Positions 1 to 9,623 of a stretch of 64,000 nucleotides of DNA are shown piece by piece; the first letter of the stretch is position 1; every line of letters begins with the position of its first letter. Made by a program: the position numbers and the translations under genes. The notes beneath the pieces are model-generated. The model was not told where the DNA came from. It saw only the letters and a program-made list of their open reading frames with translations, and made no database searches. Where the stretch lies: NCBI RefSeq assembly GCF_001465835.2, contig NZ_CP013661.2, positions 3,030,501-3,094,500 of the forward strand, in the 5' to 3' direction. This DNA is from Planococcus kocurii. Lineage in GTDB: Bacteria; Bacillota; Bacilli; Bacillales_A; Planococcaceae.

Positions 1-1
1 A

Positions 2-580
2 GAAGAACGTCTCCCACAATTTTTTTATGAAGAAGAGCTTGCGCAGCTTTTTAAGTCCGTTCTAGGTGAAGACAAATTATCAGTACGCAATACCGCGCTC
101 TTAGAATTGTTGTACGCGACAGGAATGCGAGTCAGCGAGTGCGTCTCTATTCGCTTAGGTGATTTAGACCAAGCCATACAGATTGTCAAGGTGATGGGCA
201 AAGGCAGAAAAGAACGTTACATCCCTTATGGGCAATTCGCACAAGACGCGTTGGAACATTATATGGAAGATGCGCGTCCTAAACTGATGAAGAATCAAAA
301 ACACGATTACTTATTTGTAAATAGCCGGGGAGAGGCAGTAACCGATCGTGGAGTTCGCCACATTTTGAGCGAATGCATGAAAAAGGCTTCTGTCAATTCT
401 TCAATCTATCCGCACATGATTCGCCACAGTTTTGCAACTCACTTAATAAACAACGGAGCCGACATTCGGACCGTCCAAGAACTGCTTGGGCATTCCCACT
501 TGAGTTCTACACAAGTTTACACGCATGTGACGAAAGAACATTTGCGCAATACGTATTTAAATTCACACCCGCGAGCTTAG
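2..580 (+). CDS. xerC: Tyrosine recombinase XerC (5' end outside window)
   Basis: Site-specific tyrosine recombinase that, with XerD, resolves chromosome dimers at dif. The reading frame is open from base 2, so only the C-terminal 192 residues are in the window; the N-terminal core-binding domain lies upstream. Visible catalytic residues are the first Arg (TGMRVSE), the Lys in GKGRKER, the HMIRH box, the LGH box and the nucleophilic Tyr in TQVYTHV (codon 518-520). It sits 16 nt before hslV, matching the xerC(codV)-clpQ-clpY-codY order of B. subtilis, which separates it from XerD and from phage integrases. Confidence 0.95.
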   Translation, partial: EERLPQFFYEEELAQLFKSVLGEDKLSVRNTALLELLYATGMRVSECVSIRLGDLDQAIQIVKVMGKGRKERYIPYGQFAQDALEHYMEDARPKLMKNQKHDYLFVNSRGEAVTDRGVRHILSECMKKASVNSSIYPHMIRHSFATHLINNGADIRTVQELLGHSHLSSTQVYTHVTKEHLRNTYLNSHPRA

Positions 581-596
581 AGAGGAGAATTTCACA

Positions 597-1145
597 ATGC
601 AAGAATTCCATGCAACTACGATATTCGCTGTTCGCCACAATGGCCAATGCGCCATGTCAGGCGACGGTCAAGTAACATTTGGTAATGCTGTTGTCATGAA
701 GCACACAGCCAGAAAGGTACGGAAACTTTATAACGGACAAGTTCTGACTGGATTTGCAGGGTCAGTCGCAGACGCTTTTACTCTCTTCGAAATGTTCGAA
801 GGAAAACTGACTGAGTACAACGGCAACTTGCAACGAGCAGCTGTCGAATTAGCAAAACAATGGCGCGGAGACAAAATGCTTCGTCAATTAGAAGCAATGC
901 TCATCATTATGAACAAAGATGAATTGTTGCTCGTTTCAGGTACTGGAGAAGTAATTGAACCTGATGATGGAATTTTAGCAATCGGTTCGGGCGGCAACTA
1001 CGCACTAGCAGCAGGGCGGGCGTTAAAGAAATATGCAGGTGATCATTTTACAGCTGCAGAAATTGCAAAATCGGCTTTAGAAACAGCCGCAGATATTTGT
1101 GTTTATACAAATCATCAAATTGTTGTGGAGGAATTGTCCGAATGA
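597..1145 (+). CDS. hslV: HslV (ClpQ) peptidase subunit of the HslVU protease
   Basis: Proteolytic subunit of the cytoplasmic two-component ATP-dependent protease HslVU (CodWX in Bacillus). The 182-residue length is normal. [12 protein letters not shown], the SGDGQVTFG segment and the [14 protein letters not shown] segment are family hallmarks. The start ATG follows an AGAGGAG ribosome site by 9-10 nt. The predicted N-terminus is Met-Gln-Glu-Phe-His-Ala-Thr-Thr, so the residue after Met is Gln, not the Ser that as I recall starts mature B. subtilis ClpQ. The conserved Thr pair at residues 7-8 would need N-terminal trimming to act as nucleophile. Its stop overlaps the hslU start (ATGA), indicating translational coupling. 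Confidence 0.95.
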   Translation: MQEFHATTIFAVRHNGQCAMSGDGQVTFGNAVVMKHTARKVRKLYNGQVLTGFAGSVADAFTLFEMFEGKLTEYNGNLQRAAVELAKQWRGDKMLRQLEAMLIIMNKDELLLVSGTGEVIEPDDGILAIGSGGNYALAAGRALKKYAGDHFTAAEIAKSALETAADICVYTNHQIVVEELSE

Positions 1146-2542
1146 AAAATCAATCAGATTTAACGCCAAGACAAATTACTGACCACTTAGATCGTTATAT
1201 CGTTGGTCAAAAAGACGCAAAACGTTCCATAGCAATCGCTTTGCGTAATCGCTACAGAAGAAGCCGTTTGGACGAAGAAATGCGTGGAGAAGTTATTCCG
1301 AAAAACATTTTAATGATCGGACCTACAGGCGTCGGAAAAACAGAAATTGCTCGCAGAATTGCTAAATTGACCGGGGCACCATTTATCAAAGTCGAAGCAA
1401 CCAAGTTTACAGAAGTTGGCTATGTGGGTCGGGATGTCGAGTCGATGGTTCGTGACTTGGTCGAGGCAGCTGTTCGTATTGTCAAAGAGGAAAAGTTTGA
1501 AGCAGTTCAATTTCAAGCAGAGTCGGCGGCTAATGAACGAATTGTAAAATTGTTAGCTCCCTCGATGCGTAAAAAACAAGCAAACCAAAATCCGTTAGAA
1601 ATGCTATTTGGTCAGAAGCTTGAACAAGAAGAAGAAGAAGAACCGACTGCAGAAGTTGAAGTTCGTGTGAAAAGAAGAGAAATCGCTGCGGACTTAAAAG
1701 CAGGTAAGTTAGAAGATGAGTGGATAACCGTAGAAGTAGTTGAAAATTCAAATTCTATGTTTGATGCATTGCAAGGTTCGGGCATGGAGCAAATGGGTGC
1801 GAGTATGCAAGATGCATTTTCTTCCCTTATGCCAAAGAAAAAGAAAAAACGTCGTTTGCAGGTAAAAGAAGCTCGTCGTATTTTAACAACTGAAGAGGCG
1901 GCAAAATTGGTAGATGATGAAGAAGTGGCATCAGAAGCAATTGAGCGTGCAGAACAGCATGGCATCATCTTCATTGATGAAATGGACAAGATTGCTAGCA
2001 AGAATGGTTCTTCATCTGTAGATGTGTCACGAGAAGGTGTGCAGCGTGATATTTTGCCAATCGTTGAAGGCTCTACTGTGTCCACAAAATATGGTGCGGT
2101 TAAAACGGATTATATGTTATTCGTTGCTGCTGGAGCTTTCCATATGTCTAAACCGTCTGATTTGATTCCTGAATTACAGGGGCGTTTTCCGATTCGTGTT
2201 GAATTACAGAAGCTAGAAGTGGGAGATTTTGTTAAAATTTTAACGGAACCAAAACATTCTTTAATAAATCAGTATAAAGCTCTTCTCGAAACAGAGGGAG
2301 TTGTGGTACAATTTAATGATGCCTCAATAGTCAGACTTGCAGAAATTGCATATGAAGTAAATCAGGACACAGATAACATCGGCGCACGCAGACTGCATAC
2401 CATACTCGAGCGTCTGTTGGAAGATTTGTCTTTCGAAGCTTCCGAGATTTCACCGGCACAAATTGACATTACCCCTCAATATGTGAACGAAAAACTCGAG
2501 AATGTGGCGAAAAACAAAGACTTGTCACAATTTATTCTGTAA
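1142..2542 (+). CDS. hslU: HslU (ClpY) ATPase/unfoldase subunit
   Basis: AAA+ unfoldase that feeds substrates to HslV. The start chosen is the ATG overlapping the hslV stop, preceded by GTGGAGG; the longer in-frame ORF upstream would run into hslV. It has 466 residues. Walker A GPTGVGKT is at residues 60-67, Walker B FIDEMDK is near residue 250, and the intermediate I-domain between them contains a run of Glu (EQEEEEE) and a Lys-rich stretch. The sensor/C-terminal domain ends in a short hydrophobic tail (SQFIL), as expected for docking into HslV. Confidence 0.95.
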   Translation: MKNQSDLTPRQITDHLDRYIVGQKDAKRSIAIALRNRYRRSRLDEEMRGEVIPKNILMIGPTGVGKTEIARRIAKLTGAPFIKVEATKFTEVGYVGRDVESMVRDLVEAAVRIVKEEKFEAVQFQAESAANERIVKLLAPSMRKKQANQNPLEMLFGQKLEQEEEEEPTAEVEVRVKRREIAADLKAGKLEDEWITVEVVENSNSMFDALQGSGMEQMGASMQDAFSSLMPKKKKKRRLQVKEARRILTTEEAAKLVDDEEVASEAIERAEQHGIIFIDEMDKIASKNGSSSVDVSREGVQRDILPIVEGSTVSTKYGAVKTDYMLFVAAGAFHMSKPSDLIPELQGRFPIRVELQKLEVGDFVKILTEPKHSLINQYKALLETEGVVVQFNDASIVRLAEIAYEVNQDTDNIGARRLHTILERLLEDLSFEASEISPAQIDITPQYVNEKLENVAKNKDLSQFIL

Positions 2543-2629
2543 AACAAGGCGAAATAGTTTCAATAAAGAGTAAAAACCTTTAGAATATTGAATAAACAGA
2601 GCAAGAATTTATGTAGGAGGTTCATTTAA

Positions 2630-3409
2630 ATGAATTTATTAGGGAAAACAAGACGAATTAACTCAATGCTGGAAGCAGCAGGCGGGAAAAAAGTAAACTT
2701 TAAAGATATGGCTGAGACTTTAAGCGAAGTAATCGAATGCAACGCATTCGTAGTTAGCCGTAAAGGTAAAGTATTAGGCTATGCAATTAACCAACAGATC
2801 GAGAATGATCGTATGAAAGGTATGCTTGAGGATCGTCAATTCCCAGTTGAGTATACACAAAAGCTTTCAAACATCACTGAAACGACTGAAAACTTGGATG
2901 TTAACAGTGAGCACACAATCTTCCCTGTAGAAGAACGCGAATTGTTTAAAAATGGTTTAACAACGATCGTGCCAATTAATGGTGGCGGCGAACGTCTTGG
3001 AACTTTGCTTCTTGGACGTGTGGATGCAGAATTCCATGACGACGATTTAATTCTTGGTGAATATGGCGCTACTGTAGTAGGGATGGAAATCCTTCGCGAA
3101 AAAGGTGACCGTATCGAAGAAGAAGCACGCAGCAAAGCAGTTGTACAAATGGCGATTTCTTCACTTTCTTACAGTGAACTTGAAGCTATCGAGCATATCT
3201 TTGAAGAACTTGATGGCAACGAAGGATTGTTAGTTGCTTCTAAAATCGCTGACCGCGTAGGAATTACACGTTCAGTAATCGTTAACGCACTTCGCAAACT
3301 TGAAAGTGCTGGTGTTATCGAATCACGTTCTCTAGGAATGAAAGGGACATACATCAAAGTATTGAACGCAAAATTCCTTGCAGAACTAGAACAATTAAAA
3401 ATGAACTAA
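2630..3409 (+). CDS. codY: CodY, GTP- and branched-chain-amino-acid-sensing global repressor
   Basis: Pleiotropic transcription regulator that binds AATTTTCWGAAAATT-type boxes when Ile/Leu/Val and GTP are plentiful. The 259-residue length is typical. An N-terminal GAF-type effector domain (about residues 1-155) is followed by a winged helix; the recognition segment [22 protein letters not shown] lies near residues 203-224. A strong AGGAGG site lies 9 nt upstream of the ATG. It is fourth in the xerC-hslV-hslU-codY cluster, 87 nt after hslU. In B. subtilis the fla/che operon follows; here rpsB follows directly. Confidence 0.97.
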   Translation: MNLLGKTRRINSMLEAAGGKKVNFKDMAETLSEVIECNAFVVSRKGKVLGYAINQQIENDRMKGMLEDRQFPVEYTQKLSNITETTENLDVNSEHTIFPVEERELFKNGLTTIVPINGGGERLGTLLLGRVDAEFHDDDLILGEYGATVVGMEILREKGDRIEEEARSKAVVQMAISSLSYSELEAIEHIFEELDGNEGLLVASKIADRVGITRSVIVNALRKLESAGVIESRSLGMKGTYIKVLNAKFLAELEQLKMN

Positions 3410-3419
3410 ACGAATTTTA

Positions 3420-3449
3420 AGATGTCAGGAATTTATCCTGACATCTTTT
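3420..3449 (+). terminator. Terminator of the xerC-codY operon
   Basis: A perfect 11-bp stem, AGATGTCAGGA (3420-3430) with TCCTGACATCT (3436-3446) around an ATTTA loop, is followed by TTTTC. It starts 10 nt after the codY stop. Confidence 0.92.
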
Positions 3450-3484
3450 CTTCTGTCTATTTAACCTTATTTAAGATAAAAGTG

Positions 3485-3514
3485 TTGCGCTTTAAAGCGT
3501 TAGCGTGATATAAT
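3485..3514 (+). promoter_or_regulatory. SigA-type promoter and leader of rpsB
   Basis: TTGCGC (3485-3490) and a consensus TATAAT (3509-3514) are 18 nt apart. The predicted transcript has about 110 nt of 5' UTR before rpsB, containing a self-complementary CCCAACTTGGG (within 3563-3574), so an autoregulatory r-protein leader is possible. The promoter is well supported; the leader function is inference. Confidence 0.75.
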
Positions 3515-3632
3515 TTCAAATGGTGTTAAATACACACGCATTTCGATTTGAGTCGTAGGTGCCCAACTTGGGTAACGGTTCAGAGAAGAAAAATGCGGAG
3601 GGAAAAAATAACCTATCAGGAGGAAACAAATC

Positions 3633-4349
3633 ATGGCAGTAATCTCAATGAAACAATTGTTAGAAGCTGGTGTTCACTTCGGTCACCAGACTCGTCGTTG
3701 GAACCCGAAAATGAAAAAATATATTTTCGTGGAGCGTAACGGTATCTACATCATCGATCTACAAAAAACAGTTCGCAAACTGGAAGAAGCTTATAGCTTC
3801 ATGAAACAAGTTGGCGAAGAAGGCGGGAAAGTGCTTTTCGTTGGTACGAAAAAACAAGCACAAGACGCGATTAAAGAAGAAGCAGAACGCTCTGGTAACT
3901 ACTACATCAACCAACGCTGGTTGGGTGGAACACTTACTAACTTCGGTACAATCCAAAAACGTGTGAACCGTTTGAAACAAATCGAGCGCATGGAAGAAGA
4001 TGGAACTTTTGAAGTTCTACCGAAAAAAGAAGTTGTTCAGTTGAAAAAACAACACGAACGTCTTGTTAAATTCTTAGGCGGTATCCGTGATATGAAAGCT
4101 CTACCGGACGTAATGTTCGTAGTTGATCCACGTAAAGAACGTATCGCTGTTGCAGAAGCAATGAAATTGAACATTCCAATCGTTGGTATCGTAGATACTA
4201 ACTGTGACCCGGATGAAATCGATTATGTTATTCCTGCAAACGACGATGCAATTCGCGCAGTTAAATTACTAACTGGTAAAATGGCGGATGCTTTGCTTGA
4301 ATCAAAACCGGAAGAAGATGAAGAAACTCAAGCTGAATCTGCTGAGTAA
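3633..4349 (+). CDS. rpsB: 30S ribosomal protein S2
   Basis: Small-subunit protein S2, 238 residues. [22 protein letters not shown] at the N-terminus and the FVGTKKQAQ and [10 protein letters not shown] segments are diagnostic. It has a strong AGGAGG ribosome site. The C-terminal tail is acidic ([14 protein letters not shown]), as is common in Firmicute S2. It is followed by tsf, the near-universal rpsB-tsf pairing, with a hairpin terminator between the two that may attenuate tsf expression. Confidence 0.98.
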   Translation: MAVISMKQLLEAGVHFGHQTRRWNPKMKKYIFVERNGIYIIDLQKTVRKLEEAYSFMKQVGEEGGKVLFVGTKKQAQDAIKEEAERSGNYYINQRWLGGTLTNFGTIQKRVNRLKQIERMEEDGTFEVLPKKEVVQLKKQHERLVKFLGGIRDMKALPDVMFVVDPRKERIAVAEAMKLNIPIVGIVDTNCDPDEIDYVIPANDDAIRAVKLLTGKMADALLESKPEEDEETQAESAE

Positions 4350-4362
4350 TTCACGATTACAC

Positions 4363-4400
4363 AGGTGATAAGCGGCCAACCCCTCTTATCACCTTTTTTT
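4363..4400 (+). terminator. Intercistronic terminator/attenuator rpsB-tsf
   Basis: AGGTGATAAG (4363-4372) pairs with CTTATCACCT (4385-4394), followed by T6. I saw no strong promoter between it and tsf, so it probably sets the rpsB:tsf ratio by partial read-through. Confidence 0.85.
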
Positions 4401-4438
4401 GAGAAAATAGCAACATATCATAAAGGAGGAAATTAATC

Positions 4439-5323
4439 ATGGCAGTTACAGCACAAATGGTAAAAGAATTGCGCGAAAAAACAGGCGCAGGTATGATGGA
4501 TTGCAAAAAAGCATTAGTCGAAACAAACGGAGATATGGAAGCAGCTTTAGATTTCTTGCGTGAAAAAGGTCTTTCAAGCGCATCTAAAAAAGCAGACCGT
4601 ATTGCAGCAGAAGGAATCACTTCAATTCTTGTTCAAGAAAACGAAGCAATTATCTTCGAAGTAAACGCTGAAACTGACTTTGTTGCGAAAAACGACGGTT
4701 TCCAAACCTTAGTAAAAGAATTGGGCGAGCACCTGATTACAACCAAACCAGCTACTGTTGAAGAAGCAAATTCATCAACTATGTCTAATGGTTTATCAGT
4801 TGCAGACCACATTTCAAACGCAATCGCTAAAATTGGTGAAAAAATCACATTGCGTCGTTTTGAAATTCGTACAAAAACAGATGCAGATGCTTTCGGACCA
4901 TACCTTCACATGGGTGGACGAATTTCAGTACTTGTAGTTCTTGAAAACTCTACAGATTCAGATGCTGCACGCGACATCGCTATGCACATTGCTGCATTAA
5001 ACCCTAAATACATCTCACGTGACGAAGTTTCTGCTGACGAAGTAGAACACGAACGTAAAGTGTTGACTGAGCAAGCGTTAAACGAAGGCAAACCAGAAAA
5101 AATCGTTGCGAAAATGGTTGAAGGCCGCCTTGGTAAATATTTCGAAGACATTTGCTTGCTTGACCAAGCATTTGTTAAAAACTCTGATCAAAAAGTTCGT
5201 GATTTCGCTACTTCTACTGGTGGATCGATTAAAGAATTCATCCGTTACGAAGTTGGAGAAGGCATCGAAAAACGTGAAGACAACTTTGCTGATGAAGTTA
5301 TGAGCCAAGTTAACAAAAAATAA
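4439..5323 (+). CDS. tsf: Elongation factor Ts
   Basis: Nucleotide-exchange factor for EF-Tu, 294 residues. The N-terminal UBA-like domain carries the family signature [16 protein letters not shown], and [10 protein letters not shown] marks the EF-Tu-contacting core. AAAGGAGG precedes the ATG by 8 nt. It lies downstream of rpsB and upstream of pyrH and frr, the standard bacterial block. Confidence 0.98.
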   Translation: MAVTAQMVKELREKTGAGMMDCKKALVETNGDMEAALDFLREKGLSSASKKADRIAAEGITSILVQENEAIIFEVNAETDFVAKNDGFQTLVKELGEHLITTKPATVEEANSSTMSNGLSVADHISNAIAKIGEKITLRRFEIRTKTDADAFGPYLHMGGRISVLVVLENSTDSDAARDIAMHIAALNPKYISRDEVSADEVEHERKVLTEQALNEGKPEKIVAKMVEGRLGKYFEDICLLDQAFVKNSDQKVRDFATSTGGSIKEFIRYEVGEGIEKREDNFADEVMSQVNKK

Positions 5324-5349
5324 GATTTTTTATCATATGTTTTATCTTG

Positions 5350-5378
5350 GGGAACACAAGAATGTGTTCCCTATTTTT
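5350..5378 (+). terminator. Terminator after tsf
   Basis: A perfect 9-bp stem GGGAACACA (5350-5358)/TGTGTTCCC (5363-5371) has an AGAA loop and is followed two bases later by TTTTT. Confidence 0.88.
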
Positions 5379-5404
5379 CAATAAAAGTGTAACGGAGGGT
5401 ACCG

Positions 5405-6130
5405 ATGAGTGTTCAGCAATATAAACGCATTGTATTAAAACTAAGTGGTGAAGCAATGGCAGGTGGACAGGGGTTCGGATTGTCCCCTGAAATCATCAAA
5501 TCAGTCGCAAGCCAAGTAAAAGAAGTGGTGGAACTCGGAGTGGAAGTCGCAGTAGTAGTAGGCGGCGGCAATATTTGGAGAGGCAAAGTTGGTTCTGAAA
5601 TGGGAATGGACCGTGCCACAGCCGATTATATGGGCATGCTGGCAACCGTAATGAACTCATTGGCGTTACAGGATTCATTAGAAAAGCAAGATGTAGAAAC
5701 GCGTGTCCTGTCATCTATTGAAATGCGCCAAGTAGCTGAACCTTATATCCGCAGAAGAGCCATCCGTCATTTAGAGAAAAAACGAGTTGTCATTTTTGCG
5801 GCAGGTACAGGAAATCCATACTTCTCAACTGATACAACAGCAGCATTACGTGCGGCAGAAATTGAAGCCGATGTCATTTTAATGGCGAAAAACAATGTTG
5901 ATGGCGTGTATTCAGCTGATCCGAAGACGGATTCTACAGCAGTAAAATATGAAGAACTTTCTTATTTCGATGTGATTCAACAAGGCTTGCAAGTGATGGA
6001 TTCAACAGCTTCAACACTATGTATGGACAATGATATTCCACTCGTAGTATTCTCAATTATGGAAAATGGAAATATAAAAAGAGCTGTACTCGGAGAGAAA
6101 ATCGGGACAGTAGTGAGGAGAACAATCTAA
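5405..6130 (+). CDS. pyrH: Uridylate kinase (UMP kinase)
   Basis: Phosphorylates UMP to UDP in pyrimidine nucleotide synthesis; cytoplasmic hexamer of the amino-acid-kinase fold. It has 241 residues. N-terminal [13 protein letters not shown], then [11 protein letters not shown] and [14 protein letters not shown] are family motifs. A GGAGGG site precedes the ATG. Its stop overlaps the frr start by one base (TAATG), so frr is translationally coupled. Confidence 0.97.
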   Translation: MSVQQYKRIVLKLSGEAMAGGQGFGLSPEIIKSVASQVKEVVELGVEVAVVVGGGNIWRGKVGSEMGMDRATADYMGMLATVMNSLALQDSLEKQDVETRVLSSIEMRQVAEPYIRRRAIRHLEKKRVVIFAAGTGNPYFSTDTTAALRAAEIEADVILMAKNNVDGVYSADPKTDSTAVKYEELSYFDVIQQGLQVMDSTASTLCMDNDIPLVVFSIMENGNIKRAVLGEKIGTVVRRTI

Positions 6131-6687
6131 TGCCGAAATCAGTAATGAATGAAACTACATCTAAAATGACTAATGCAATTCAAGCTTTTTCGCGTGATTT
6201 GGCCTCTATCCGTGCGGGGCGTGCAACTCCATCAATTCTTGATAAGTTAACAATTGACTACTATGGTTCTCCGACTCCAGTCAACCAAGTGGCAGGAATT
6301 TCGATTCCTGAAGCACGGTTGATCATGATTCAGCCGTATGACAAATCAGTTCTTGGTGATATCGAAAAAGCAATCCTTAAGTCTGACTTAGGGCTGAGCC
6401 CATCAAACGATGGTTCGGTAATTCGTTTAGCCGTACCTGCACTGACAGAAGAACGCCGCAAAGATCTTGTGAAACAAGTGAAAAAAGAAGCGGAAGAAGC
6501 AAAAGTTGGAATTCGTAATATTCGTCGAGATGCGAATGACGAGTTCAAAAAACTGGAAAAGAAAAGTGAAATCACAGTTGATGACTTGCGTGGTTATTCT
6601 GACGACGTCCAAAAGCTAACGGACGATAACATTACGAAAATTGATGAAATGGTTAAAGGTAAAGAAAAAGAGATTATGGAAGTTTAA
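6130..6687 (+). CDS. frr: Ribosome recycling factor
   Basis: With EF-G, splits post-termination ribosomes. The 185-residue length is exact for the family. [35 protein letters not shown] and the basic [16 protein letters not shown] helix are diagnostic of the three-helix-bundle protein. It overlaps the pyrH stop by one base and is followed by a strong terminator, closing the pyrH-frr unit. Confidence 0.98.
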   Translation: MPKSVMNETTSKMTNAIQAFSRDLASIRAGRATPSILDKLTIDYYGSPTPVNQVAGISIPEARLIMIQPYDKSVLGDIEKAILKSDLGLSPSNDGSVIRLAVPALTEERRKDLVKQVKKEAEEAKVGIRNIRRDANDEFKKLEKKSEITVDDLRGYSDDVQKLTDDNITKIDEMVKGKEKEIMEV

Positions 6688-6709
6688 ATCGAACTTCATT
6701 TCATGTCGA

Positions 6710-6735
6710 GCGTCCTGTTAAACAGGACGCTTTTT
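6710..6735 (+). terminator. Terminator after frr
   Basis: GCGTCCTG (6710-6717) pairs with CAGGACGC (6723-6730) around TTAAA, followed by T5. Confidence 0.92.
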
Positions 6736-6839
6736 CATGCAAAAAATAGGTGCTGTCTCTTTAAAGAAGCGCACAATGCTGTTTTTTTTGATATGATAAG
6801 CAATAGACATGCCGATTTGTACTAGGTGGAGGATTAAAT

Positions 6840-7631
6840 ATGTTCAATAAACTATTAAAACGAAATACTGATCAGTCTTTGGGAACCGGAGATCGCTCAG
6901 TTTTGATTTCAACTGAAAAGGTTCCGGCTCATATTGCAATTATCATGGATGGTAATGGACGCTGGGCAAAAAAACGTGCACTGCCCAGAGTTGCAGGTCA
7001 TCACGAAGGGATGAAGACTGTTCGCAAAGTGACTAAGCTTGCCAACGAACTGGGTGTGGATGTGTTAACTTTATACGCATTTTCTACTGAGAATTGGAAG
7101 CGACCAAAAATTGAAGTGGATTTCTTGATGCGGTTACCTGAAGAGTTTTTAACAACTTTTCTACCGGAACTGATTGAAGAAAATGTGCGAGTAGAAATGA
7201 TGGGTTATCGTCATAATTTGCCAGGGCACACATTACGGGCAATTGAGAAAGCGAAAGAAGCTACAAAAGATAATACCGGACTGGTCTTAAACTTCGCTTT
7301 AAACTATGGCAGCCGTGCAGAGATTGTGGATGCTGTAAAAGATATCGCAGCGCAAGTAGCTGCTGGGACTTTAGATATCAATGATATAAGCGAAGATCTT
7401 ATTTCTGGGGGGTTGATGACAAAAGGGTTGCCAGAACCGGATTTATTAATCCGCACAAGTGGCGAAGTCCGTTTAAGTAATTTTATGCTTTGGCAATTGG
7501 CCTATACTGAGTTTTGGTTCACGGAAACCTTGTGGCCCGATTTTAATGAAGATTCCTTGTTGGAAGCAATTAGGAATTACCAAAAACGCAATCGGCGTTA
7601 CGGAGGGTTGAAAGGAGACGAAGTGAAATGA
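6840..7631 (+). CDS. uppS: Undecaprenyl pyrophosphate synthase (isoprenyl transferase)
   Basis: cis-Prenyltransferase making the C55 lipid carrier for peptidoglycan and teichoic acid synthesis. It has 263 residues. The substrate-binding IIMDGNGRWAKKR box is at about residues 33-45, with YAFSTENWKRP and RTSGEVRLSNFMLWQLAY downstream. It starts a membrane-precursor operon uppS-cdsA-dxr-rseP; its last codons overlap the cdsA start (ATGA). GGTGGAGG precedes the ATG. Confidence 0.96.
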   Translation: MFNKLLKRNTDQSLGTGDRSVLISTEKVPAHIAIIMDGNGRWAKKRALPRVAGHHEGMKTVRKVTKLANELGVDVLTLYAFSTENWKRPKIEVDFLMRLPEEFLTTFLPELIEENVRVEMMGYRHNLPGHTLRAIEKAKEATKDNTGLVLNFALNYGSRAEIVDAVKDIAAQVAAGTLDINDISEDLISGGLMTKGLPEPDLLIRTSGEVRLSNFMLWQLAYTEFWFTETLWPDFNEDSLLEAIRNYQKRNRRYGGLKGDEVK

Positions 7632-8419
7632 AACAACGGATTATAACAGGTGTCATTGCGGCAGCTCTTTTCATTCCTTTTGTTATTTATGGAGGCGTTC
7701 CGTTTGTCCTGCTGGTTTATTTGCTAGGGACAGTAGCGTTGCAGGAACTTTTGAAAATGAAAGGCCGGAGTCTACGGAGTATTCCCGGTCTTATTTCTTT
7801 GCTAGCACTTTATGCGTTTATGCTCCCTGATCGTTGGGCAGACCAAGTATTTGAATGGACAGGTTATGAAAAAGTCGAATTTGCCTTTTTAGCCGTTATT
7901 CTTCTATTAATACATACAGTTGTCGTGAAAAATAGTTTTACTTTCGATGATGCCGCTTTTGCTGTTTTAGGAACTTTATATGTAGGAATCGGCTTCTTCT
8001 ATTTTATCGAAACACGCGAAGCAAGCTTGAGTTACTTAATTTTTGCATTATTGGTAGTCTGGTTTACCGATTCAGGTGCATATTTTACAGGGCGCAAAAT
8101 TGGAAAGCGGAAACTCTGGCCAGAAATTTCACCGAACAAAACGATTGAAGGATTTGTAGGGGGTATTGTTTGGGCAATTGGGATTGCATTGATATTTAAC
8201 TACTTTATTCCGTTAAATCACTCAATCATCCTGATTGTCATCGTCACAATTATCGCTTCGATTTTCGGACAAATGGGTGATTTGGTAGAATCTGCGCTAA
8301 AACGCCATTTCAATGTAAAAGATTCAGGTTCGATTTTGCCAGGGCACGGCGGAATATTGGATCGTTTTGATAGTATTTTATTTGTTATGCCTTTGCTTCA
8401 TTTTTTACATTTTATCTAA
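7628..8419 (+). CDS. cdsA: Phosphatidate cytidylyltransferase (CDP-diglyceride synthase)
   Basis: Integral membrane enzyme converting phosphatidic acid and CTP to CDP-diacylglycerol, the precursor for PgsA (45809-46387 in this window). The 263 residues contain about eight hydrophobic segments. The C-terminal signature ALKRHFNVKDSGSILPGHGG is intact and followed by ILDRFDS. The start overlaps the uppS stop and has AAAGGAGA upstream, so the two are translationally coupled. Confidence 0.96.
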   Translation: MKQRIITGVIAAALFIPFVIYGGVPFVLLVYLLGTVALQELLKMKGRSLRSIPGLISLLALYAFMLPDRWADQVFEWTGYEKVEFAFLAVILLLIHTVVVKNSFTFDDAAFAVLGTLYVGIGFFYFIETREASLSYLIFALLVVWFTDSGAYFTGRKIGKRKLWPEISPNKTIEGFVGGIVWAIGIALIFNYFIPLNHSIILIVIVTIIASIFGQMGDLVESALKRHFNVKDSGSILPGHGGILDRFDSILFVMPLLHFLHFI

Positions 8420-8435
8420 GAGAGGAACTTGCTGA

Positions 8436-9581
8436 ATGGTTAAGAAAATTGTTTTATTGGGAGCTACCGGTTCAATCGGTGTACAAACAGCTGATATCAT
8501 CCGAGAACATCCGCATGAATTTTCGTTGATTGGATTTTCTGCCGGAAAAAACATGGATGTTACGCGTAAATTGATCGTTGAATTCAATCCGGAAATTGTC
8601 TGTATTCAGCAAGCGGAAGATGCTAAAACACTGACAGCAGAATTCCCAGCGACGGCATTCGTTTCAGGTGCGAAAGGATTAATCGAAATTGCTGTTTGGG
8701 ATGCTGACATCTTAGTTAATGCAGTTCTTGGCAGTGTGGGCCTTGAGCCGACGTTAGAAGCGATTAAGCTGGGGCGTACCATTGCAATCGCTAACAAAGA
8801 AACGCTCGTTACAGCAGGCCATTTAGTTATGAATAGTGCCAAACAGTTTGGGGCAGTGATCCTTCCGGTCGACAGTGAACATTCCGCATTGTTCCAAGCG
8901 CTCAATGGAGAGAAAAAAGATCAAGCTAGTCGGTTGATTTTGACCGCTTCTGGCGGTAGCTTTCGCGATTTGACTCGTGACCAGCTAAAAAATGTTACGG
9001 TACAGGATGCCTTGAATCATCCGAATTGGTCAATGGGATCAAAAATCACCATTGATTCGGCGACTATGGTTAATAAAGGTTTGGAAGTCATTGAAGCTCA
9101 TGTGCTATTTGGTTTTGCATATGCCGATATAGATGTGGTGCTTCACCGAGAAAGTATTATTCATTCGATGGTCGAATTTCAAGATACGAGCGTAATCGCA
9201 CAACTTGGAACTCCTGATATGAGAGTGCCAATTCAGTATGCATTGTCCTATCCTAATCGACTTCCACGACCGACAGCAAAACGATTGGATTTAGCTGAAA
9301 TTAGTCAATTGAATTTTAAAAAGATGGACTATAAACGTTTTCATGCTTTGCAGTTAGCCTTTGATGCTGGAAATGCAGGCGGTACGATGACTACTGTTTT
9401 AAATGCAGCAAATGAACAGGCTGTCGCTCTGTTTCTTGACGAAAAAATCAAGTTCTTGCAAATTGAAGAAATGATTGAACGTGCAATGGATCACCATGAA
9501 GTTTTAAGCAATCCAGATCTTGAAACCATTCTGCACGTAGATGCTGAAACAAGAAAATCTGTAAAAAACATGCTAAAATGA
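8436..9581 (+). CDS. dxr: 1-deoxy-D-xylulose 5-phosphate reductoisomerase
   Basis: Second step of the non-mevalonate (MEP) isoprenoid pathway, NADPH-dependent, upstream of the prenyl substrates used by UppS. The 381-residue length is typical. The N-terminal Rossmann motif is LLGATGSIG, with ANKETLV and [11 protein letters not shown] in the NADPH/metal-binding core and the SGGSFRD loop. It lies 16 nt after cdsA with an AGAGGA site. Confidence 0.97.
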   Translation: MVKKIVLLGATGSIGVQTADIIREHPHEFSLIGFSAGKNMDVTRKLIVEFNPEIVCIQQAEDAKTLTAEFPATAFVSGAKGLIEIAVWDADILVNAVLGSVGLEPTLEAIKLGRTIAIANKETLVTAGHLVMNSAKQFGAVILPVDSEHSALFQALNGEKKDQASRLILTASGGSFRDLTRDQLKNVTVQDALNHPNWSMGSKITIDSATMVNKGLEVIEAHVLFGFAYADIDVVLHRESIIHSMVEFQDTSVIAQLGTPDMRVPIQYALSYPNRLPRPTAKRLDLAEISQLNFKKMDYKRFHALQLAFDAGNAGGTMTTVLNAANEQAVALFLDEKIKFLQIEEMIERAMDHHEVLSNPDLETILHVDAETRKSVKNMLK

Positions 9582-9623
9582 CTAAAGATCAAAACCGAAT
9601 AAATTTATAAGGATGGGTTTAAA

